The position numbers and the translations under genes were made by a program. This document shows positions 6,224-13,089 of a stretch of DNA of 13,089 bases, piece after piece. The number at the start of each line of letters is the position of its first letter. Positions within the stretch are counted from its first letter, which is position 1. Source of the DNA: Thermoanaerobaculia bacterium (lineage in GTDB: Bacteria > Acidobacteriota > Thermoanaerobaculia > Gp7-AA8). The stretch lies in NCBI GenBank assembly GCA_023700825.1, contig JAMPYE010000066.1, positions 1 through 13,089 on the forward strand, written 5' to 3'. The notes under the pieces were generated by a model. The model did not search any database and was not told the origin of the DNA. It worked only from the letters and a program-made list of their open reading frames with translations.

Positions 6224-6237
6224 GCCGCCCCGGCGGC
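6224..6237. repeat. Inverted repeat GCCGCC-CC-GGCGGC
   Basis: Perfect six-base arms around CC, starting six bases after the lytic transglycosylase stop and ending 14 bases before the TATAAT box of the next gene. It may be a 3' hairpin of the first transcript or an operator over the -35 of the second. No T-tract follows. Confidence 0.5.
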
Positions 6238-6251
6238 GCGCTCCTTCCGCC

Positions 6252-6257
6252 TATAAT
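6252..6257 (+). promoter_or_regulatory. Consensus -10 box (TATAAT) of the TPR-AIM24 gene
   Basis: A perfect TATAAT in a GC-rich gap. The expected +1 is about 6264, giving a leader of about 12 bases with no good Shine-Dalgarno. No -35 consensus is seen; the GCCGCC inverted repeat lies there. Confidence 0.6.
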
Positions 6258-6275
6258 CTCTTCCGAGACGAGTTG

Positions 6276-7814
6276 ATGCCCCCGCAGACGAAGCCGAACA
6301 CGCCTCCACCGTTCGACCAGGGTGTCTTCCTCCTTCACTACAATCGTGGGCGGGAAGCCTTTCAGGAAGGGCGCTACGGAGAGGCTCGCAACGAGTTGGA
6401 GAAGGCGCAGAAGATGCGCCCTGACGACTCGGACGTGCTCAATCTTCTCGGGCTCGTCTACTTCAAGACGAGCGCTCTTCCCGAAGCCGAAGTGATCTAC
6501 CGGCGCCTTGCCGCGGAGAATCCCAACGTCTTCGTCCTTCACTCGAACCTCGGCCTGATTCTCTTCAAGCTCGGAAAGCCGGAGGACGCGGAGAGCTTCC
6601 TGCTTCGCGCGATCGAGCTTCGTCCGAATTACGCGAAGTCGCATCTCTATCTCGGCATGCTCTATCGCGAGAAGAAGAAGCTCGGGCTCGCTCTCGAGCA
6701 TCTGAAGTTCGCGGGCGCCGACAAGCTCGTGCGCGAGGTCGAGGCCGAGATGGGGCACGGAAGGCCCGAGGGAGCTGCGGCCGCAGTTTCGCCGGCGCCG
6801 GCTTCTCCCGCCGCCCAACCGATGCCGCGCCTGACCGCGGAGGTTCCGATTCCGACCTACCGGACGCAGGAGACTCCGATCGACGCGACGCTTCCCGACA
6901 TCCGGGCGATTTCGCAGAAGGAAGCGGAGAAGGCGGAGCGGAAAGACGAAAACACGCAGAAGATCCGGGCGCTCGCGAACGCGACGCCGGCGGCAGCTTC
7001 CGCGCCCACTGCGCCCGTTGCGCCCGCGCCCCCTGTGCGCGCCGCCGCCCCGGCTCCGATGGCTCCGCCACTCGCCCCCGTCGCTCCGCCGGCACCGGTC
7101 GCGGCCCCGGCAGCGCCTCCCGCTCCTCCGGTCCGAAGCGACGCGGAGACCCGCTCGCGCGCGGCGCAGAAGCTGCAGCAGGCAGTGGACGAGCAGGTCC
7201 ACGTCGAGGAGAAGCGGCTCAACCTCGAGCGAAAGATCGAAGGGGCTTCGCACACCTTCACCCTGCACGAGAACGGATTCCTCGAGATCAACTTCCAGAA
7301 GCGCGTGCACGTGCGGCGTGGAACCGTCTCGAGCTACAGCGGCAACCTCAAGTTCATCGGCGAATCGGGCCTCGTAGGCACGACCGCGGGATCGATGGTG
7401 AAGGTCGAGGGGCAGGGACGGATCTTCCTCTACGAGAAAGGGATGAAGACGTTCCTTCTCGACCTCAACGACGAGTTCATCTACGTCGAGGGGTCGAACC
7501 TTCTCGCGCTCGAGGACTCGCTCTCGTTCCGCGTCGAGCCGATCTACGACGGCACCTACCAGCGCAAGATCGACACGATCAAGATCTTCGGCAAGGGCTC
7601 GCTCGCCATCTCGACGCAGATCGAGCCGCTGACCCTCCGCGTCTCACGCGAGTACCCGCTCCTTCTCTCGTCGGGCGCACTGGTCGCCTGGACTGGCTCG
7701 ATCATCCCGATGGTGGTCGAGGACTCGCAGCTCGAGAACGTGATGATCTCGGCCGACGACGACTCGTTCCGCATCCGCTTCGAAGGCGACGGCATCGTCG
7801 TGTCGGAGCAGTAA
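6276..7814 (+). CDS. TPR repeat protein fused to an AIM24 domain
   Basis: A 512-residue, probably cytoplasmic protein without a signal peptide. Residues 17-150 hold four tetratricopeptide repeats (for example RGREAFQEGRYGEARNELEK, 24-43, and LHSNLGLILFKLGKPEDAES, 88-107), a protein-interaction scaffold. A long Ala/Pro-rich linker (about 235-286) and a charged coiled-coil-like stretch (about 290-320) lead to a C-terminal AIM24-type (DUF124) beta domain, about 325-512. This is recognisable from VKVEGQGRIFLYEKG, EFIYVEGSNLLALEDSL, IFGKGSLAIS and the family signature PLLLSSGALVAWTGSI near the end. Bacterial AIM24 proteins have no settled biochemical role; the yeast namesake affects mitochondrial inner-membrane organisation. 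The ATG at 6276 is used; an adjacent in-frame TTG at 6273 would add one residue. The gene has its own TATAAT box behind the lytic transglycosylase. Confidence 0.87.
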   Translation: MPPQTKPNTPPPFDQGVFLLHYNRGREAFQEGRYGEARNELEKAQKMRPDDSDVLNLLGLVYFKTSALPEAEVIYRRLAAENPNVFVLHSNLGLILFKLGKPEDAESFLLRAIELRPNYAKSHLYLGMLYREKKKLGLALEHLKFAGADKLVREVEAEMGHGRPEGAAAAVSPAPASPAAQPMPRLTAEVPIPTYRTQETPIDATLPDIRAISQKEAEKAERKDENTQKIRALANATPAAASAPTAPVAPAPPVRAAAPAPMAPPLAPVAPPAPVAAPAAPPAPPVRSDAETRSRAAQKLQQAVDEQVHVEEKRLNLERKIEGASHTFTLHENGFLEINFQKRVHVRRGTVSSYSGNLKFIGESGLVGTTAGSMVKVEGQGRIFLYEKGMKTFLLDLNDEFIYVEGSNLLALEDSLSFRVEPIYDGTYQRKIDTIKIFGKGSLAISTQIEPLTLRVSREYPLLLSSGALVAWTGSIIPMVVEDSQLENVMISADDDSFRIRFEGDGIVVSEQ

Positions 7815-7818
7815 TTCA

Positions 7819-7846
7819 GGTCATAGGTCAACGGTCAGAGGTCGAA
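7819..7846. repeat. 7-base tandem repeat GGTCANN x4
   Basis: Four contiguous heptamers (GGTCATA, GGTCAAC, GGTCAGA, GGTCGAA) begin four bases after the TPR-AIM24 stop codon. Related GGCC(A)GA/GGC fragments continue to about 7880 without strict phase. Confidence 0.7.
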
Positions 7847-8030
7847 GCAGGCCGGAAGGCAGGCCAGAGACCAAGGGCCGTGGGCGGGAGAGGGGCGATG
7901 CGCAGGCCCGCAACGTTCGACCCACGCGGGGCGAATTGCTTGTGCCCGCCCGGCCCCCCGGGTCCCGCTGCGCGGGACCGGGGCTAAGGTCGGATGTCGC
8001 TACGCGACAACGGCGGATCGCACAACAATG
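7847..8030. other. Non-coding convergent intergenic segment
   Basis: Together with its flanks (7815-8130) this is a 316-base gap without a gene between convergent genes. From left to right it holds the GGTCA heptamers, degraded GGCC fragments, a weak GGGCG/CGCCC stem around 7928-7951, two tight hairpins (7956-8009), the strong terminator (8035-8066) and the TAACAAC repeat. I see no ORF with coding character. Confidence 0.7.
7956..8009. repeat. Tandem REP-like hairpin pair
   Basis: Two perfect short-loop hairpins 11-15 bases apart. The first has arms GGTCCCGC/GCGGGACC around TGC (7961-7979), extended by CCCC/GGGG with one bulged G to 7956-7983. The second has arms TGTCGC/GCGACA around TAC (7995-8009). 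Paired GC-rich hairpins of this kind in a convergent gap resemble REP/BIME-type dispersed intergenic elements. A single window cannot show that they are dispersed. Confidence 0.5.
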
Positions 8031-8066
8031 AAAACGGGGCGCCTCCGATCACTCGAAGGCGCCCCG
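8031..8066 (-). terminator. Rho-independent terminator of the M16 peptidase gene
   Basis: Perfect ten-base arms CGGGGCGCCT and AGGCGCCCCG (8035-8044, 8057-8066) around a 12-base loop. Read on the minus strand the stem is followed by TTTT (8034-8031), 65 bases beyond the peptidase stop. Read on the plus strand it is followed by CTTGTTG, so it may also stop transcription from the TPR-AIM24 gene. Confidence 0.85.
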
Positions 8067-8095
8067 CTTGTTGATTCTCGAATTCGTTGCCTGTC

Positions 8096-8130
8096 TAACA
8101 ACTAACAACTAACAACTAACAACTAACAAC
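8096..8130. repeat. Perfect 7-base tandem repeat TAACAAC x5
   Basis: Five identical contiguous TAACAAC units, 35 bases in all, that abut the stop codon of the M16 peptidase (8131-8133) with no spacer. The composition is strikingly AT-rich for this window. On the peptidase mRNA it reads as GUUGUUA repeats between stop codon and terminator. Confidence 0.95.
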
Positions 8131-10971
<2,841 letters not shown>

Positions 10972-11274
10972 GTCGACTCCTGTGAGGGGTTGGATTCGAG
11001 ACAGCCGGGATCAAGTGGGGCGGGGGAATGGTCCGCCGCGAGCGGCCGAATCATAGCCGAAGCCCGAATCCGGAGACGTGACCGTTCGGTGACGGCGGGT
11101 GTGTAGTTGCGGGCCTCGCACGGGCGACGAGCGGGAGGAGGCCGGATGATTCGTGCGCACCGCACCGCAGAGACTCGGCGGCCTGCAATTCGGTTCTCGA
11201 GTTCCACGAGACCGACAGCCGGCCGCCGGCTTCTCACCGGTCAGCGATGCGCGGGGATCCTTACGGCTCTGCGA
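10972..11274. other. Intergenic region upstream of the M16 peptidase
   Basis: A 303-base gap between two minus-strand genes. It holds the peptidase ribosome-binding site (AGGAG, 10977-10981), a TATGAT -10 candidate (11050-11055) and a small inverted repeat AGCCGG-CCG-CCGGCT (11217-11231) that might end the upstream transcript, although no T-tract follows. I see no coding sequence in it. Confidence 0.6.
11050..11055 (-). promoter_or_regulatory. Possible -10 box (TATGAT) of the M16 peptidase
   Basis: TATGAT on the minus strand; a start near 11043 would give a 5' leader of about 72 bases with a normal Shine-Dalgarno. No convincing -35 is visible at 16-18 bases. Confidence 0.4.
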
Positions 11275-12261
11275 TCAGTAGCCGTCCTCATTCCAGCCGG
11301 GGCGCCTGCCTTCGGGGGTCTTGAGCAGCTTGATGATCTCCGTCTGGCCCGAAGCCATTGTCGACAAGAGCTGAGAGAGCAGCAGCTTGACGTCCTCGTC
11401 GTGCCTGCTCAGTCCGGCCTCGAGTTGGGCCATCAACGACTTCACCGCCGCATCGTGGGCCAGCAGATCGGCTGCCAGCTGGGCGGTCGCAGCGCTCTGG
11501 CTCGCGAGTGCCGCGCCGATCCTGTCGTCGTGCGTGCTCAGGTCGCTCAGTGCAAGCTCGCTGTTCTTCCACGCTGCCTCGTTTTCCGCGGCGGCGATCT
11601 TGGCGTCCCACGAATTGCAGGCGTCCACGGGTACCTTTGCGATCAGGTAGGCTGCCTGCACGATCTTGGTCGCCCCGCAAACGCTGATGCAGACGATGCC
11701 CGTCGGGTCGCAGCCGGACGCGTCGCAGGCCAGCTGCGCCGCCGTTAGGCTGATGTTGGCGCCTGCGAGCGCGGCCTGGTAGTAGGCGAATCCCCCGCCG
11801 CTGCATCGCGAGGAGTTGTTCGACACGAGGCCCAGCGGATGGAGTACGAGATAGTCGAGATCCGTGCCCGTGTCGGGGTAGTTTGGCGTGAACGCCGCCG
11901 TCCCGACCTCGCTCGACGCCGCCACGAGAGCCGACGTTTCGGCCAGGTCCGTTCTTCCGGCGATGCGAGCAGCCTGGCTCCGCTTGACGATCTGTCTCGT
12001 GGCCTCGAGAAACTGCTTCTTGTTCGGGATGGCCTCGAGCGCCTGCTCCACGTCGGGGCTGTTCCAGTAAAGGCCGTTGGAGGCCGTCGAGTCGAGCCCT
12101 CCGGCCTTTTCGATCACGAGGATCATGTCGTACATGGCCTGCTGGAGCTCGGCGCCGCCGATGGGCGCGGGTTCCGCAGCCGAAGCGGCAGCGGGGGCCA
12201 GGATCGCGAGAGTCAGAAGCAGAATCGTGGAGACGCACTCGGTTGTGCGCGTTTTCTTCAT
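11275..12261 (-). CDS. Secreted coiled-coil protein with six cysteines, unknown function
   Basis: I do not recognise a family for this 328-residue protein. Residues 1-29 are a signal peptide (MKKTRTT, hydrophobic core to AILAPAAASAA). The mature part starts helical (about 35-118), then has a Gly/Ser-rich region with six cysteines (153, 179, 184, 191, 195, 215) that could form three disulfides after export. The C-terminal third is a long amphipathic helix carrying a recurring His-Asp motif: THDDRI (243), AHDAAV (268) and RHDEDV (286), spaced 25 and 18 residues, as in oligomeric coiled-coil stalks. It ends in a short charged tail (TPEGRRPGWNEDGY). The start is set by the signal peptide and by GGAAGG 6 bases before the ATG; an upstream in-frame extension to 12441 is rejected. 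It is divergent from the secreted protein gene at 12592. Confidence 0.75.
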   Translation of the reverse strand: MKKTRTTECVSTILLLTLAILAPAAASAAEPAPIGGAELQQAMYDMILVIEKAGGLDSTASNGLYWNSPDVEQALEAIPNKKQFLEATRQIVKRSQAARIAGRTDLAETSALVAASSEVGTAAFTPNYPDTGTDLDYLVLHPLGLVSNNSSRCSGGGFAYYQAALAGANISLTAAQLACDASGCDPTGIVCISVCGATKIVQAAYLIAKVPVDACNSWDAKIAAAENEAAWKNSELALSDLSTHDDRIGAALASQSAATAQLAADLLAHDAAVKSLMAQLEAGLSRHDEDVKLLLSQLLSTMASGQTEIIKLLKTPEGRRPGWNEDGY

Positions 12262-12269
12262 GTGTGACC

Positions 12270-12285
12270 TTCCTTTCCGAAGGAA
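12270..12285 (-). promoter_or_regulatory. Hairpin overlapping the Shine-Dalgarno of the six-cysteine protein gene
   Basis: Perfect arms TTCCTT/AAGGAA around four bases. On the minus-strand mRNA the second arm supplies the first part of the AAGGAAGG ribosome-binding site, so folding would hide it. This could tune translation, or be chance. Confidence 0.4.
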
Positions 12286-12299
12286 CTGGTGTGTTCCTG

Positions 12300-12305
12300 A
12301 TTCTA
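12300..12305 (-). promoter_or_regulatory. Possible -10 box (TAGAAT) of the six-cysteine protein gene
   Basis: TAGAAT on the minus strand; +1 near 12293 would give a 32-base leader that includes the SD hairpin. No -35 at proper spacing is obvious. Confidence 0.4.
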
Positions 12306-12336
12306 GGGATCGCGAGCCAAGCACTCTCGGCTGACG

Positions 12337-12354
12337 GTCACCGCAAAGGGTGAC
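12337..12354. repeat. Inverted repeat GTCACC-N6-GGTGAC
   Basis: Perfect six-base arms around GCAAAG in the divergent gap. It lies about 30 bases upstream of the TAGAAT box of the minus-strand gene, a possible regulator site. Confidence 0.4.
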
Positions 12355-12579
12355 GCTCGCGACCACCGTGCCGCCATTCCGGACACGCCTTCGGAGAAGT
12401 TGCTCGAGGGATCCGCGCGCAACTGCTCGTCCGCCGCACATCCGGCCATTGTTCCTTCGCGATCCCCGCCAGGACGTGCGCCGTCCTTCTCGGGGGGAGC
12501 GAAAGAGAGCAGCGAAACCATTTCTTCGCGACGTTCGTCTGACGAGGCATCAACACAGCGATGCATGAACGCAGGAAAG

Positions 12580-12585
12580 AAGGAG
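12580..12585 (+). promoter_or_regulatory. Shine-Dalgarno AAGGAG that supports a TTG start
   Basis: AAGGAG, six bases, then TTG at 12592. The in-frame ATG at 12565 lies upstream of this site and would put nine polar residues ahead of an otherwise perfect signal peptide, so TTG is preferred. Confidence 0.7.
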
Positions 12586-12591
12586 CTCACC

Positions 12592-13089
12592 TTGAAGCGA
12601 CTCTCTCTGCTCGCGGCGACTGCCGCATTGGCAATTCTCACCGGGTCGGCGCACGCCGGCGATCTCGTTCGTGTCGTGCGCGCGAAACTCTCCGCGGGTG
12701 ATCTCGCGAGCGGCATCGCTGCCGCCGAGGACTACAAGCGCGCGACAGGCGTCGACGAGGAGTATCTCAATGCGGTCGGTTGGCTCGCGCGCGGCGCGGA
12801 GATGCTGAAGCGGCCCGAGCTGGCCGGTCTCTATGTCGATGAGCTGCATCGCGAGATCCCGGAGGAAAGGGAGGAGTATCTGACTCCCTACGGCGCGGCG
12901 ATCGAGGTGGAAGGAAGGCTCATCGCCGCATGCGATGGCCGCGGCGCCGCGATTCGCTTCCTCGAGGGCGAACTCGGCGATGCGAAGGCGACGTCGCTTC
13001 GATCGCGCATCAGCAAGAACCTCAACATGCTGTCGCTCGAGAGTCGGCCCGCTCCTCCAGTCGCGATCGCCGACGTCATCGGGAAGCTG
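12592..13089 (+). CDS. Secreted protein, N-terminal part; possible thioredoxin-like (TlpA-type) protein
   Basis: The first 166 codons of a gene that continues past the right edge; no stop occurs in this frame. Residues 1-22 are a clean signal peptide (MKRLSLLAATAALAILTGSAHA). Residues 23-145 are helical, with a TPR-like helix-pair look (for example LASGIAAAEDYKRATGV, 38-54) and no metal or catalytic motif visible. The end, LESRPAPPVAIADVIGKL (149-166), resembles the linker that leads into the AhpC-TSA/TlpA thioredoxin fold in many exported proteins of the same build, but the CxxC motif would lie outside the window, so that assignment is inference. The start is TTG, supported by AAGGAG. It is divergent from the six-cysteine secreted protein. 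Confidence 0.7.
   Translation, partial: MKRLSLLAATAALAILTGSAHAGDLVRVVRAKLSAGDLASGIAAAEDYKRATGVDEEYLNAVGWLARGAEMLKRPELAGLYVDELHREIPEEREEYLTPYGAAIEVEGRLIAACDGRGAAIRFLEGELGDAKATSLRSRISKNLNMLSLESRPAPPVAIADVIGKL

Larger units (their letters stand above)
12262..12591. other. Divergent intergenic region
   Basis: A 330-base gap between two divergent genes for exported proteins. It contains the SD-overlapping hairpin (12270-12285) and TAGAAT box for the minus-strand gene, an inverted repeat GTCACC-6 bases-GGTGAC (12337-12354) that could be an operator, and the AAGGAG site of the plus-strand gene. I find no convincing promoter for the plus-strand gene and no coding ORF. Confidence 0.55.

Noticed and set aside
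5430..7310. 626-codon minus-strand ORF spanning the transglycosylase and TPR-AIM24 genes
   Set aside because: It runs antisense through two well-supported genes and across their promoters; low-complexity Arg/Leu/Glu reading.
8096..8130. Short repeat array as a possible CRISPR
   Set aside because: Units are 7 bases and contiguous with no spacers; no cas genes.
12262..12441. Longer N-terminus for the six-cysteine protein (start at 12441)
   Set aside because: The extension would bury a clean signal peptide 60 residues inside the protein and ignore the GGAAGG site six bases before ATG 12261.

Overview
This is a GC-rich, gene-dense bacterial chromosomal window with uniform codon use and mostly single-gene transcription units. 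The gene content (secreted two-domain M16 peptidase, CpsB-type phosphatase, TPR-AIM24 fusion, stand-alone cyclic-nucleotide-binding protein, signal peptides on several products) points to a diderm, environmental lineage. An Acidobacteriota-like organism fits best, but this is an inference from style, not from a marker gene. I see no rRNA, tRNA, insertion sequence, phage gene or CRISPR array.

Layout. Positions 1-236 (minus) hold the start of an AraC-type DNA-binding protein cut by the window edge. Opposite to it, 455-961 encodes a small protein that is only a cyclic-nucleotide-binding domain. Positions 1091-2734 encode an unrecognised membrane-anchored 547-residue protein, possibly coupled to a 27-codon ORF just before it. 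A nucleotide-sugar 6-dehydrogenase (2796-4139, plus) converges on a CpsB/PHP-type phosphatase (4278-5006, minus), a pairing that suggests surface polysaccharide synthesis. Next come a MazG-like pyrophosphohydrolase (5067-5390, minus), a divergent lytic transglycosylase (5442-6218, plus) and a TPR-AIM24 fusion protein (6276-7814, plus). A repeat-rich convergent intergenic region (7815-8130) with a strong terminator separates these from a large secreted M16 zinc peptidase (8131-10971, minus). The right end has an unrecognised secreted coiled-coil protein with six cysteines (11275-12261, minus) and, divergently, the start of a secreted protein whose tail looks like the lead-in to a thioredoxin-like domain (12592 to the edge, plus).

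The most interesting signals are not single genes. (1) Five genes have a clear -10-like hexamer 6 to 18 bases before the start codon and no good ribosome-binding site, suggesting leaderless or nearly leaderless mRNAs, whereas five others carry a normal Shine-Dalgarno. (2) Three unrelated tandem repeats, all with a 7-base period, begin 0 to 5 bases after a stop codon. (3) Perfect GC-rich inverted repeats, one a 26-base perfect palindrome, sit where the -35 box of three promoters should be. I did not find a recognisable defence or other multi-gene novel system here.
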